A stretch of DNA of 38,151 nucleotides from Candidatus Zixiibacteriota bacterium (lineage in GTDB: Bacteria; Zixibacteria; MSB-5A5; UBA10806): positions 1-38,151 of the forward strand of contig JAHEDG010000027.1 in the NCBI GenBank assembly GCA_024641335.1, written 5' to 3'. The translations under genes and the position numbers were made by a program. Each line of letters begins with the position of its first letter. The stretch's first letter is position 1. Below are positions 17,655 to 25,596 of the stretch, in pieces. The notes beneath the pieces are model-generated. The model saw only the letters and a program-made list of their open reading frames with translations, did not search any database and was not told where the DNA came from.

Positions 17655-18655
17655 CCGCAGGCCCCCATGATATCCAGTCCTCTGCTTTCCCTAATAGTAA
17701 CGGCGTAGGTTCGCGGATATAAATAATCCCGGAATTTAAGGACATCATCTTCCCGTGGTTTATCGAACGGCAATCCGTCCACCGGATTGTAAATAATCAG
17801 ATTTATCTTGCAGGGTATTCCATGAATGGCTTTGATCAGTTTTTTGGCGTCGGCGATAGAATCGGTAACGCCTCCCAGCATGAGATACTCAAAGCTCACC
17901 CGCCGTCCTGAAAGCTCGGTATAACGTTTAGCTTCGGCCATAATTTCCGGGATGGTGTTTTTCTCCGCCGACGGGATAATTTTTTTGCGTATCTCTTCAT
18001 CGGCCGAATGAAGCGAAATGGCCAGACCTAATTTGCCGGCGGAGGAGACGAATTTTTTCAAGGCATGAATCACGCCCACAGTGGAAACCGTAATTCTTTT
18101 TTTGGATAGCGACGGTCCGAAATCGTCGCTGATAATTTCGCAGGCCTTGAGCACATTTTTCAAATTGAGCGTCGGTTCACCCATGCCCATAAAGACTATA
18201 TTAGTGATGTCCCGCCCGGCGTATTTTCGCGCTTTCAGGAACTGGTCGACAATCTCTCCGGTATCGAGATTCCGTTTGAACCCTAGTCGACCGGTAGCGC
18301 AGAATTTACAGGCCATAGCGCAGCCTGCCTGGCTGGAGACGCAAAGTGTCAGCCGTTGTTTTTCCGGTATCAGGACCGATTCGACGTAGTAACCGTCGTA
18401 AAGCCCGAAGAGGAATTTCGAGGTACCGTCGATCGATTCCAGACGCTGAATCAATTTGAGCCCTCGGATAGAGGCGTTTTCGGCCAGACCCGATCTGATA
18501 TTTTTGGAGATATCGGTCATGGAGTCGAAAGTTTCGATTCCCTCCTGGTAGATCCAGCGGAATATCTGTCGTCCCCGGAAAGGTTCGAGACCCGCGCGTA
18601 CGGCGAATTTTTCCAATTCTTTTCGGTTTAATCCTATCAGTTCGGTTTTCTCCAT
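17627..18655 (-). CDS. rlmN: Dual-specificity 23S rRNA/tRNA adenine-C2 methyltransferase
   Basis: This 342-residue radical SAM enzyme methylates C2 of A2503 in 23S rRNA and A37 of some tRNAs. The iron-sulphur cluster motif is C112-x3-C116-x2-C119 (GCAMACKFCATGRLGFKRNL). The methyl-carrying cysteine is in the C-terminal MGACGQL. I chose the ATG at 18655 (MEKTELIGLNRKELE) over a TTG three codons upstream. No Shine-Dalgarno is evident. A weak promoter (TTGAAT-16-TAACTT) ends seven bases before this ATG. Confidence 0.96.
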   Translation of the reverse strand: MEKTELIGLNRKELEKFAVRAGLEPFRGRQIFRWIYQEGIETFDSMTDISKNIRSGLAENASIRGLKLIQRLESIDGTSKFLFGLYDGYYVESVLIPEKQRLTLCVSSQAGCAMACKFCATGRLGFKRNLDTGEIVDQFLKARKYAGRDITNIVFMGMGEPTLNLKNVLKACEIISDDFGPSLSKKRITVSTVGVIHALKKFVSSAGKLGLAISLHSADEEIRKKIIPSAEKNTIPEIMAEAKRYTELSGRRVSFEYLMLGGVTDSIADAKKLIKAIHGIPCKINLIIYNPVDGLPFDKPREDDVLKFRDYLYPRTYAVTIRESRGLDIMGACGQLAGLTPD

Positions 18656-18701
18656 GGACAGCAAGTTATTGATTTGAGAATAAAATTCAACAAATTTCAG
18701 C

Positions 18702-18730
18702 TTGACCCGGCAGGGGTAAACTTTTATTGT
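18702..18730 (+). promoter_or_regulatory. Promoter for the carbon-nitrogen hydrolase gene, likely leaderless
   Basis: TTGACC (18702-18707) and TATTGT (18725-18730) are spaced by 17 bases. The ATG begins at 18736, five bases past the -10, with no room for a ribosome binding site. Confidence 0.55.
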
Positions 18731-18735
18731 CGGAT

Positions 18736-19527
18736 ATGCGTGTAGCCGCCGTACAGTTTCATCCGGAATTCGGCCGGGTCGAGGATAATATCCGGAGGGT
18801 GTCGTCCATGATCCGAGATACCAGGGCGGATCTATATGTGCTGCCGGAACTCTGTTTTACCGGGTACGCTTTCCGTTCGAAACAGGAGGCCATGGATTTA
18901 GCGGAATCTGTTTCGGATAGTTTCAGTTTGAATCATATAAGGGAGTTGGCATCGGAACATAAATGCGGGATAATTTACGGGTTTGCGGAGCTTTCCGGTG
19001 AGAAGGTTTACAATTCCTGTTGTTTTGTTTCCCCAGACGGAGGTCATTATATTTACAGGAAGCTGCATCTATACTACCAGGAGAAAGAGTGGTTCAGCCC
19101 GGGCGATAAACCGTTGGGATTGGTGGAATTTCGCGGCTGCCGTATAGGCATGATGATATGTTTCGATTGGATATTTCCCGAAGTGGCCCGCAGTCTGGCA
19201 CTTATGGGCGCCCACCTGATTTGCCATCCGTCGAACCTGGTAATGCGGTATTGCCAGACGACCATGGTTACCCGGTGTGTGGAGAATACGGTATTCGCGG
19301 TTACGGCCAATCGGATAGGACGGGAAACCAGGGGAGAATACGATTTTGATTTTACCGGCGGCAGCCAGATTTTATCAGTTCGGGGAGATATTCTTTACGA
19401 TGGATCCAGGGATAAAGAAGAGATCGGGATTGCCGATATAAATTTCAGAGAGAGTGAAGATAAGAGGATCAACCCCAAAAATGACCTCTGGAATGACCGC
19501 AGACCTGAATTTTACCGGGTGAATTAA
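18736..19527 (+). CDS. Carbon-nitrogen hydrolase (nitrilase superfamily)
   Basis: This 263-residue cytosolic amidase-type enzyme has the full catalytic triad. It comprises E38 in LPELCFTGY, K109 in YRKLHLYYQEKEWF and C142 in MMICFDWIFPE. The substrate cannot be told from sequence; relatives act on omega-amides, carbamoyl compounds and nitriles. I chose ATG 18736; a TTG three codons earlier lies inside the -10 box. The receiver-domain gene follows after one base. The divergent rlmN start is 80 bases away. Confidence 0.88.
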   Translation: MRVAAVQFHPEFGRVEDNIRRVSSMIRDTRADLYVLPELCFTGYAFRSKQEAMDLAESVSDSFSLNHIRELASEHKCGIIYGFAELSGEKVYNSCCFVSPDGGHYIYRKLHLYYQEKEWFSPGDKPLGLVEFRGCRIGMMICFDWIFPEVARSLALMGAHLICHPSNLVMRYCQTTMVTRCVENTVFAVTANRIGRETRGEYDFDFTGGSQILSVRGDILYDGSRDKEEIGIADINFRESEDKRINPKNDLWNDRRPEFYRVN

Positions 19528-19528
19528 G

Positions 19529-19915
19529 ATGGCAAAGTTAGGGCAAAAAATTCTCGTGATAGACGACGAGCCGGAAATCACCGATATCGTCAAGGCTTTT
19601 CTAACCAACGCCGGATATGAAGTTATGGTGGAAAATTCGCCGGTCAACGGGGTGGAGAAAGCCAAATCGTACCAGCCGAATCTCATTTTACTGGATATTA
19701 TGATGCCGTTTATGGATGGCTATGAAGTTTGTACCGCTATCAAGAAAGATCCCGAGATGTCGGGTGTTCCAATTCTGTTTTTGACCGGCAAGGACGCGGG
19801 CGACGATGGTGGCAAGAGTTTCGAATCGGGCGGCGACCTTTTTATCAAGAAGCCGTTTTCATGCGAACGATTGTTGCAGATGGTGAAGATGGTTTTGATG
19901 TCTGTCACTAAATAG
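19529..19915 (+). CDS. Stand-alone response regulator receiver domain
   Basis: This 128-residue CheY-like protein has no output domain. All phosphorylation-site residues are visible: the acidic pair in VIDDEPE, the phospho-acceptor aspartate in LLDIMMPFMDGYE, the threonine in LFLTGKD, and the lysine in FIKKPF. No histidine kinase is encoded in the window, so it probably receives phosphate from a distant partner. It is closely coupled to the carbon-nitrogen hydrolase gene (one-base gap). Confidence 0.92.
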   Translation: MAKLGQKILVIDDEPEITDIVKAFLTNAGYEVMVENSPVNGVEKAKSYQPNLILLDIMMPFMDGYEVCTAIKKDPEMSGVPILFLTGKDAGDDGGKSFESGGDLFIKKPFSCERLLQMVKMVLMSVTK

Positions 19916-19959
19916 CGCCGACCTGAAATAATCAAAAGACAGTTATTATAGCTTTTCAA

Positions 19960-19989
19960 TTGACCGCAGGCGGTTATTAGGACTATAAT
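19960..19989 (+). promoter_or_regulatory. Promoter for the TPM-domain gene, likely leaderless
   Basis: TTGACC (19960-19965) and perfect TATAAT (19984-19989) are spaced by 18 bases. The ATG at 19996 begins after six bases, at the expected transcription start. Confidence 0.62.
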
Positions 19990-19995
19990 GAAACT

Positions 19996-20742
19996 ATGAG
20001 ACGATTTTGCCTGACAGCGATTATTCTGATGTTGCTGTCTTCAGCCGCATCAGCCGATCTGCCGAAACCGCAGGGTTGGGTATCGGACTATGCCGGCATA
20101 ATAGACAGAGAAAACGCGTCGCGAATTGCGGACGCTATCGGGGCCATAAAGAATTCGACCGGAGCGGAAGCGGCAGTGATAACCCGGAACTCTCTGGAGG
20201 AATTCGGATCAATCGAGGAGATGGGACTGGCCTATCTGAAAGGTTGGGGGATCGGGCAAAAAGGGAAAGATAACGGTCTTGTGATTCTGGTCGTTATTGA
20301 CAACAGCGTCGGTTACCGGCGTTATAGATTCGAAACCGGCCTGGGGCTGGAAGGGGATCTTCCCGACGGGTTGCTGGGAGAAATAGGCAGGGACGAACTA
20401 ATGCCCCGATTTATCAATGGCGATTACGGCGAGGGTATATTGGCGTCGATTTACCGTATCGGGGGCATTCTGGGGGCCGATATGAGCGCGATTCCCGTTC
20501 CGAAAAAAGTTCCCGGAAGAAAAAAAGGTATCGGATCTCTTTTATTTTTTATGGCGATACTATTTCTATTGGGGGGCAGAGGGCGGCGATCCGGCCTGCT
20601 GCCGCTGTTATTGTTTAGCAGTTTAGGCGGTTTTCAGGGCAGATCAGGTGGATTTGGGGGCGGAGGATTTGGCGGGGGTGGTTTCGGAGGTTTTGGCGGT
20701 GGCGGCGGTGGAGCTGGCGGCGGAGCGACAGGCGGCTGGTAA
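19996..20742 (+). CDS. Secreted/membrane TPM-domain protein with Gly-rich tail
   Basis: This 248-residue protein has four parts. A signal peptide occupies about residues 1-20 (ending ASA). A TPM domain follows at about 22-150 (WVSDYAGIIDREN, GLGLEGDLPDGLLGEIGRDELMPRF). Next are a hydrophobic stretch near 178-192 and a tail made almost only of Gly and Phe (GGFGGGGFGG type). This layout matches the YgcG-like TPM family, often linked to membrane or photosystem repair but functionally unsettled. It is monocistronic, with a likely leaderless start. Confidence 0.88.
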   Translation: MRRFCLTAIILMLLSSAASADLPKPQGWVSDYAGIIDRENASRIADAIGAIKNSTGAEAAVITRNSLEEFGSIEEMGLAYLKGWGIGQKGKDNGLVILVVIDNSVGYRRYRFETGLGLEGDLPDGLLGEIGRDELMPRFINGDYGEGILASIYRIGGILGADMSAIPVPKKVPGRKKGIGSLLFFMAILFLLGGRGRRSGLLPLLLFSSLGGFQGRSGGFGGGGFGGGGFGGFGGGGGGAGGGATGGW

Positions 20743-20780
20743 GACTATCATTTTTTTGAACATTTTATGGTGCAGCGCAC

Positions 20781-20786
20781 TATAAT
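20781..20786 (+). promoter_or_regulatory. -10 box for the PhaR-like gene, likely leaderless
   Basis: Perfect TATAAT at 20781-20786 with the ATG starting at 20794, seven bases on. The upstream TTGAAC at 20756-20761 is 19 bases away, slightly too far for an ideal -35. Confidence 0.45.
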
Positions 20787-20793
20787 TAAATAT

Positions 20794-21357
20794 ATGAGAT
20801 TGATCAAGAAATACAAAAACCGCCGTCTCTATGATGTCGAGCTCAAGAAGACGATAACGGTCGAAGAATTAAGGAAATATATTCTCGACGATATCGATTT
20901 GAAGATCGTGGAAAACGCTACCGGCAGGGATATATCGATTCCGGTTCTTTCAGGGCTGATAGGACGGTCGGCGGCGGATTTTCGGGAGTACGGTTGGAAA
21001 GTTACTAGCGTTATAATGAAAAAAGGAGGAATCGGAGCGATGGATATTTTCAAGAAACTGGCATTGGCCGGGATCGGGGTGGTGAACATGACCAGCGAGA
21101 AACTGGAAGAGCTTTTCGATGAAATGGTCAAGAAGGGGGAGATGACCAAGGATGAGCGAGCCGAGGCGATAAAGACATTTGTAGACAAATCGGTGGAGAA
21201 ATCCGGTCAGGTCAGGGAAAAGGCCGAGGATCTGGCTCAGAAAATCTATGAGAAGTTCTCATCGAAATTCAACGATCAGATAACGGAATTGGCTGTGAAG
21301 ATCGAAGATCTGTCCAAAAAAGTATCCGAATTGGAGAAGAAGACAGGCGGGAAATAG
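20794..21357 (+). CDS. PhaR-type DNA-binding domain fused to phasin-like helical module
   Basis: Residues 1-60 of 187 match the PHB/PHA accumulation regulator DNA-binding domain (MRLIKKYKNRRLYDVELKKTITVEEL). From about residue 83 (MDIFKKLALAGIGVVNMTSEKLEELFDEMVKKGEMT) the protein resembles the small phasin-like 'PHA synthesis regulator' family. It ends in a long amphipathic coiled coil. It probably ties granule or membrane binding to gene control, though no PHA synthase is in the window. ATG 20794 begins the domain; an in-frame ATG at 20767 lies upstream of the -10 box. A strong ribosome binding site plus ATG at 21040 could start the second module alone. Confidence 0.8.
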   Translation: MRLIKKYKNRRLYDVELKKTITVEELRKYILDDIDLKIVENATGRDISIPVLSGLIGRSAADFREYGWKVTSVIMKKGGIGAMDIFKKLALAGIGVVNMTSEKLEELFDEMVKKGEMTKDERAEAIKTFVDKSVEKSGQVREKAEDLAQKIYEKFSSKFNDQITELAVKIEDLSKKVSELEKKTGGK

Positions 21358-21384
21358 GATCGAGGTTTTATTTCTGATAATAAT

Positions 21385-21414
21385 ACGGGAGCCGTCAATG
21401 GCTCCCGTTCTTTT
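21385..21414. terminator. Bidirectional terminator between phaR-like and binding-protein genes
   Basis: A nine-base perfect stem, ACGGGAGCC (21385-21393) with GGCTCCCGT (21400-21408), and a six-base loop is followed by TCTTTT on the plus strand. It lies between two convergent genes and may serve both. Confidence 0.85.
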
Positions 21415-21434
21415 ATGTCTGCCTTAAGTCGATT

Positions 21435-22559
21435 TCAGGGCGCGACCGTATCGACATATTCGAATTGGCTATGGGATATTTTCAGAATAACGGCCGGTTT
21501 AACGGCGTTTCTTTCCGGGTCGATAGTGATGGGTCCGACTACTCCGGGGAAAGCGACGGTTTGTGCCAGGGCTTCTTTGATCTTCTCGGGTTTCGCGATT
21601 CCCGCGCGCTTGATGGCGTCGAAGAGCGTCCGGGCGGCATCGTAGGCTAAAACCGCCATAGCGTCGGGGGTAACATTGTAAAGCGCCAGATAATCGGCGA
21701 CGAATTTATCAACCGATGCGGAACCGACATTAGGGGAAAAATGATTGGAGAAGTAGCTTCCCTCCAGTTGACGTCCGGCGGTTTCCAGAAGACGTGGAGA
21801 ATCCCAGCCGTCGGTTCCCAGGAACATGGCCTTGATGCCGGCTTTTCTCGCCTGTATAGCGAACATGGAGACTTCGCTGAAGTAACCGGGGATAAAGATG
21901 GCCTGGGGGGCCGCTGCTTTGATCGTCTTGATCTGATTGGTGAAATCGACGTCGCCTTCGCTATAGAATTCGGTGGATAGTATTTTCCCCCCGAGCCGCG
22001 AGAATTTGTCATCGAATACCTGTCCGAGGTTCATGGAGTATTCGTTTTTAAGATCCATCAGGGAGCAGATCGATTTGATTTTCAGAGTATTAATAGCGAA
22101 ATCGGCCATAACCTCGCTTTGGAACGGATCGATGAAGCAGGTTCTGAAGATATAGTCTCCGATTCTGGTAACCTCGGGATGGGTGGATGATGGTGTGACC
22201 ATAGGGATACCGGCGTCCTGGCAGGCCGGGGCGGCGGCCAGTGATCTGGAGCTGACCACCTCTCCGAGTATAGCGACTACTTTATCCTTTTGTATCAAGT
22301 CCTTGACTGCGGATAAAGCCATACTGGATTTGGATTGATCGTCCACGGTAACGAAAGTTACCTTTTTGCCCAGGATTCCTCCGGCTGCGTTGATTTCATC
22401 GAGGGCCATTTTGAAGCCGTTATTGGCCGAGGCGCCGAAAGAATCCATAGAGCCGGTCAATGAAAGATATACTCCGATTTTTATATCGGATTCTTTATTC
22501 CCGCAAGATGATAAGACCATAGTCAGAGTAAGAAGAACACTCATAATCGATTTTGTCAT
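21435..22559 (-). CDS. ABC-type substrate-binding lipoprotein (branched-chain amino acid type)
   Basis: This 374-residue periplasmic-binding protein of the Peripl_BP_6 (LivJ-like) class has a lipoprotein signal with lipobox LSSC followed by GNKES. The family opening is IKIGVYLSLTGSMDSFGASANNGFKMALDEINAAGGILG. The ligand may be an amino acid, amide or other small molecule. No permease or ATPase gene is nearby. I chose the ATG at 22559 because GGAGGC (22564-22569) is correctly spaced; an upstream in-frame ATG at 22571 is not. Confidence 0.9.
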   Translation of the reverse strand: MTKSIMSVLLTLTMVLSSCGNKESDIKIGVYLSLTGSMDSFGASANNGFKMALDEINAAGGILGKKVTFVTVDDQSKSSMALSAVKDLIQKDKVVAILGEVVSSRSLAAAPACQDAGIPMVTPSSTHPEVTRIGDYIFRTCFIDPFQSEVMADFAINTLKIKSICSLMDLKNEYSMNLGQVFDDKFSRLGGKILSTEFYSEGDVDFTNQIKTIKAAAPQAIFIPGYFSEVSMFAIQARKAGIKAMFLGTDGWDSPRLLETAGRQLEGSYFSNHFSPNVGSASVDKFVADYLALYNVTPDAMAVLAYDAARTLFDAIKRAGIAKPEKIKEALAQTVAFPGVVGPITIDPERNAVKPAVILKISHSQFEYVDTVAP

Positions 22560-22586
22560 TAAAGCCTCCAATGCTCAATTTTCCTG

Positions 22587-22615
22587 ATCGTATTGAAAAT
22601 TCACGTTTATGTCAA
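22587..22615 (-). promoter_or_regulatory. Promoter for the substrate-binding lipoprotein gene
   Basis: On the minus strand TTGACA (22610-22615) and TACGAT (22587-22592) are spaced by 17 bases. The predicted leader is ~20 bases and holds the GGAGG ribosome binding site. Confidence 0.6.
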
Positions 22616-22710
22616 GGCAAAATCTGTTGACCGTCGGGCGGAGATGGTATAGATTTGAATTTGATTTTGGATGGGCTGTTACACCCTTAAGCCGACGGAG
22701 CCTAACCGGC

Positions 22711-24387
22711 ATGCCGATTCCCAGACCTGATAAGACAATCAGAAATATAAAACGTTATAGGGCGATAGCAGGAGTTTTGGGGAAATACGGATTCGGCGAG
22801 ATAGTGGATCGACTTAATCTGAAGACCGCGTACAAGCTGGGCCGGAAGATATTTTTCAGGAAACCGGCTCCTGATCTTTCCATACATGAGCGGATCCGGC
22901 TGGCGTTGGAGGAACTGGGTCCGACATTTGTCAAGCTGGGTCAGGTTCTTTCCATGCGGCCTTTTCTGATACCCTACGAGCTGGTATTGGAATTGACCAA
23001 GCTGCACGATCAGGTGCCTCCCATGCCCGCCGATATTGCCCGCGAGGCGATAGAAGAGAATATGGGAAAGAGTATAGCGGATGCATTTTCATCGTTCGAT
23101 CCATTGCCGATAGCCTCGGCGTCATTATCTCAGGTTCATAACGCCTCGCTTCATGACGGTACTCCGGTGGTGGTCAAGATCCAGAGGGTGGGTATTGAAC
23201 AAACTATCGAGGCCGATATGGTCATTTTGAAGGATCTGGCCGTTTTGCTGGAAAGGCATGTTCCCGAAATCAGGACGTATGAACCTGTCGGGTTGGTGGA
23301 GGAATTGTCCAGATCCACCAGAAAAGAGATAAATTTTCTTTACGAAGCCCGCAACATGGAGATCTTCGGCCGAAATTTATCCGATGACGGCAGGGTATTT
23401 ATCCCCAGAGTATTCTGGGACTATACAACCCGGAAGATGCTGGTAATGGAGAGAATCGACGGAGTGAAAATCAGCGATATCGGAAGGCTGAGAGAGTTGA
23501 ATATCGATCCGGAGGTGATCTGCAAGATAGGAGGCGAACTTGTTTTCAGGACGGTTTTCGAGCAGGGATTTTTCCATGCCGATCCTCATCCGGGCAATCT
23601 TTTTGTAACAAAAGACGGCCGATTGGCGCCGGTCGATTATGGAATGATGGGTGTGTTATCGCAATCGCAGCTGGGCGAATTGGGGGATATACTCTCGGCG
23701 GTTGTTTCCAATGACGCGTCGATGGTGGTTTATTCATTTTCCCGGGCTTCGGCTCTTCCTGAAGATGTCAACAGGCAGGCTTTGGAGGCTGAGATCAGCG
23801 AGCTGTTGATGCGTTATCACCAGATTCCTTTGGCTCAGATCGATATGTCGACGCTGTTCGACGAGTTTTTCGATATTATTCATCGGCACAGGATACGTGT
23901 AAAATCGGAGTTTATGCTGTTCGGCAAGGCGATAGTCACCTATGAGGAGGTTGCCAGGTCGCTGTATCCCGGCTATGATCTGATCGGGAGCGCGGCGCCG
24001 TTTGTCAAGAAACTGGTTTTTAGCCGGATCGGATTTTCCAGTATATTGAGAGATATCAGGATCGGAACCGCGGAGCTGCGGGATTTTGTCACCACGGTTC
24101 CCGGCGAATTACGTGAACTGATATTCAAGCTAAACCGGGGAGAAGCCAGAATCGGTTTGGATATTATGGGTATGTCCAGGATGATCGGAGAGCTTGATAA
24201 ATCATCGAACCGGCTGGCATTTGCCCTGGTTATCGCCGCGATAATCGTAGGATCTTCGATGGTTTTGACAATCGATGTTGGAATAAAGGTTTACGGTTTG
24301 CCGGTTGTCGGATTGATCGGTTATCTTTTCGCCGGGATATTAGGAGCGGGTCTGGCCATATCGATTCTACGGTCAGGAAAGTTGTAG
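22711..24387 (+). CDS. ABC1/UbiB-family atypical kinase
   Basis: This 558-residue membrane-associated kinase-like protein of the UbiB/ADCK family is linked to quinone lipid metabolism. Motifs: PTFVKLGQVLSMRP (KxGQ motif), SASLSQVHNA (replacing the usual Gly-rich loop), VVKIQRVGIE (ATP-site lysine), HADPHPGNLFV (catalytic loop) and PVDYGMMG (metal-binding DYG). Two C-terminal membrane helices follow from about residue 505. I prefer ATG 22711 (GGAG ten bases upstream) over the in-frame ATG at 22609. The gene stands alone, so a strict UbiB role is not shown. Confidence 0.87.
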   Translation: MPIPRPDKTIRNIKRYRAIAGVLGKYGFGEIVDRLNLKTAYKLGRKIFFRKPAPDLSIHERIRLALEELGPTFVKLGQVLSMRPFLIPYELVLELTKLHDQVPPMPADIAREAIEENMGKSIADAFSSFDPLPIASASLSQVHNASLHDGTPVVVKIQRVGIEQTIEADMVILKDLAVLLERHVPEIRTYEPVGLVEELSRSTRKEINFLYEARNMEIFGRNLSDDGRVFIPRVFWDYTTRKMLVMERIDGVKISDIGRLRELNIDPEVICKIGGELVFRTVFEQGFFHADPHPGNLFVTKDGRLAPVDYGMMGVLSQSQLGELGDILSAVVSNDASMVVYSFSRASALPEDVNRQALEAEISELLMRYHQIPLAQIDMSTLFDEFFDIIHRHRIRVKSEFMLFGKAIVTYEEVARSLYPGYDLIGSAAPFVKKLVFSRIGFSSILRDIRIGTAELRDFVTTVPGELRELIFKLNRGEARIGLDIMGMSRMIGELDKSSNRLAFALVIAAIIVGSSMVLTIDVGIKVYGLPVVGLIGYLFAGILGAGLAISILRSGKL

Positions 24388-24394
24388 ATCGGGT

Positions 24395-24426
24395 AATTTC
24401 CCTGGAAATTCGATAATATATATCGA
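24395..24426. repeat. Two adjacent palindromes upstream of hrcA
   Basis: AATTTCC-CT-GGAAATT (24395-24410) has perfect seven-base arms. TCGATA (24410-24415) and TATCGA (24421-24426) form a second perfect six-base inverted repeat with a five-base spacer. They lie 22-53 bases upstream of the hrcA -35 box. Neither resembles the CIRCE operator (TTAGCACTC with N9). Confidence 0.45.
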
Positions 24427-24447
24427 TACCGAGGGAACCTTAATCCC

Positions 24448-24475
24448 TTGACTGGTTATAGAGGTTGGTTATATT
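24448..24475 (+). promoter_or_regulatory. Promoter for hrcA
   Basis: TTGACT (24448-24453) and TATATT (24470-24475) are spaced by 16 bases, giving a leader of about 20 bases before ATG 24502. Confidence 0.55.
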
Positions 24476-24501
24476 TAGAAGATGAGACAGGCGGATAGAG
24501 T

Positions 24502-25545
24502 ATGTTCAGCAATTTGAGCGATCGGGAAAGAAGTATTCTGAAAATACTTATAGACCATTATATCTCTACGGCCGAACCGGTGGCTTCGCGGGTGATCGCC
24601 AAAAGGCATAATCTCAATCTGTCATCGGCATCGATCAGGAATACTATCAAGGATCTGGAGGAGATGGGATTGGTCAAGCAGCCTCATACGTCGGCCGGCC
24701 GGGTGCCGACCAACGAAGGGTATCGTTTATATGTAGACTATCTGCTTCGTCCGGAGCATTTGACCGAATCCGAGATAGACCGTATAAACAAGAACATTAA
24801 GAAAGATTTATCGGGGATAGACCAGATACTGGAGCAGACATCGAGGGTATTGGGAGACGTTTCCCTCCAGCTCGGGGTGACTATCGCGCCACGTTTTGAA
24901 TCGGGAGTTATAACCCGGCTGGAACTTATGCCTGTCGCCGAGAATCGTGTACTGGTGGTCATGGCCTTGAAATCGGGTTTGGCCAAGACGATACTCTTGG
25001 AGGTCGAGACCAGGCTCAAGGAGATCGAGTTGCGGGAGACGGCATCGATATTAAACGAACGGTTATGCGGATTGAGTCTGGGAGAACTGCAAACTACCCT
25101 GAAGAAACGTCTGGCCGAATCCACGAAAGGGGATCCTCGTCTTATCAAGCTATTTATCGAATCATCCGCCGAGCTTCTGAATTTTTCATCGGAATCGAAT
25201 ATTCACTGGGGGGGTACGCGGAATATTTTAAATCAGCCTGAATTCAGCGATTCGGAGAAAATCAGGGAGTTGATATCACTTATCGAAGAACGTCAGATAG
25301 TGCGTGATCTTGTCGCCCGGGCCGGGATTACCGAGGGAATAACGATCACGATCGGCGCTGAAGGGCAGTCGGAGGATAATGAGTCAGTTCAATCGGCCCA
25401 GCTTTCCATGCTGTCGTCGACATATTCTGCCGGGAAGTTCAAGGGGGTATTGGGGATAATCGGCCCGACCCGTATGCCATATTCGAAGTTGATGGGGATA
25501 GTCGATTTTACGGCCAAACGGCTTTCGCGAATTTTATCAGAATAG
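24502..25545 (+). CDS. hrcA: Heat-inducible transcription repressor HrcA
   Basis: This 347-residue repressor normally binds CIRCE operators of chaperone genes. The N-terminal winged helix-turn-helix is clear (LSDRERSILKILIDHYISTAEPVASRVIA, then SSASIRNTIKDLEEMGLVKQPHTSAGRVPTNEGYRLYVDYLL). The C-terminal part has the family's GVLGIIGPTRMPYSKLMGIVDFTAKRLS motif. It is followed by grpE, the common order. I do not see a CIRCE element in front of hrcA, grpE, dnaK or dnaJ. Confidence 0.96.
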   Translation: MFSNLSDRERSILKILIDHYISTAEPVASRVIAKRHNLNLSSASIRNTIKDLEEMGLVKQPHTSAGRVPTNEGYRLYVDYLLRPEHLTESEIDRINKNIKKDLSGIDQILEQTSRVLGDVSLQLGVTIAPRFESGVITRLELMPVAENRVLVVMALKSGLAKTILLEVETRLKEIELRETASILNERLCGLSLGELQTTLKKRLAESTKGDPRLIKLFIESSAELLNFSSESNIHWGGTRNILNQPEFSDSEKIRELISLIEERQIVRDLVARAGITEGITITIGAEGQSEDNESVQSAQLSMLSSTYSAGKFKGVLGIIGPTRMPYSKLMGIVDFTAKRLSRILSE

Positions 25546-25549
25546 ACAC

Positions 25550-25579
25550 TTGACATAAATTGTAAATTACCCATAGAAT
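25550..25579 (+). promoter_or_regulatory. Promoter for grpE
   Basis: Consensus TTGACA (25550-25555) and TAGAAT (25574-25579) are spaced by 18 bases in the short hrcA-grpE gap. grpE and the downstream parA and selenoprotein genes can therefore be transcribed independently of hrcA. Confidence 0.55.
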
Positions 25580-25596
25580 AAGAAACTTCTATAAGG

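Noticed and set aside
20640-20742. GGC/GGT-rich repeated DNA at the end of the TPM gene
   Set aside because: It encodes the glycine-rich tail typical of this family and is not a separate repeat element.
22609-22710. In-frame ATG at 22609 as the ubiB-like start
   Set aside because: The extra 34 residues do not look like the family. ATG 22711 has a GGAG site and matches the usual N-terminus.
24431-24439. GAGGGAACC word shared by the hrcA and dnaJ promoter regions (24431-24439 and 32946-32954)
   Set aside because: It sits at different positions relative to each -35 box and is absent upstream of grpE and dnaK. I cannot distinguish it from chance.
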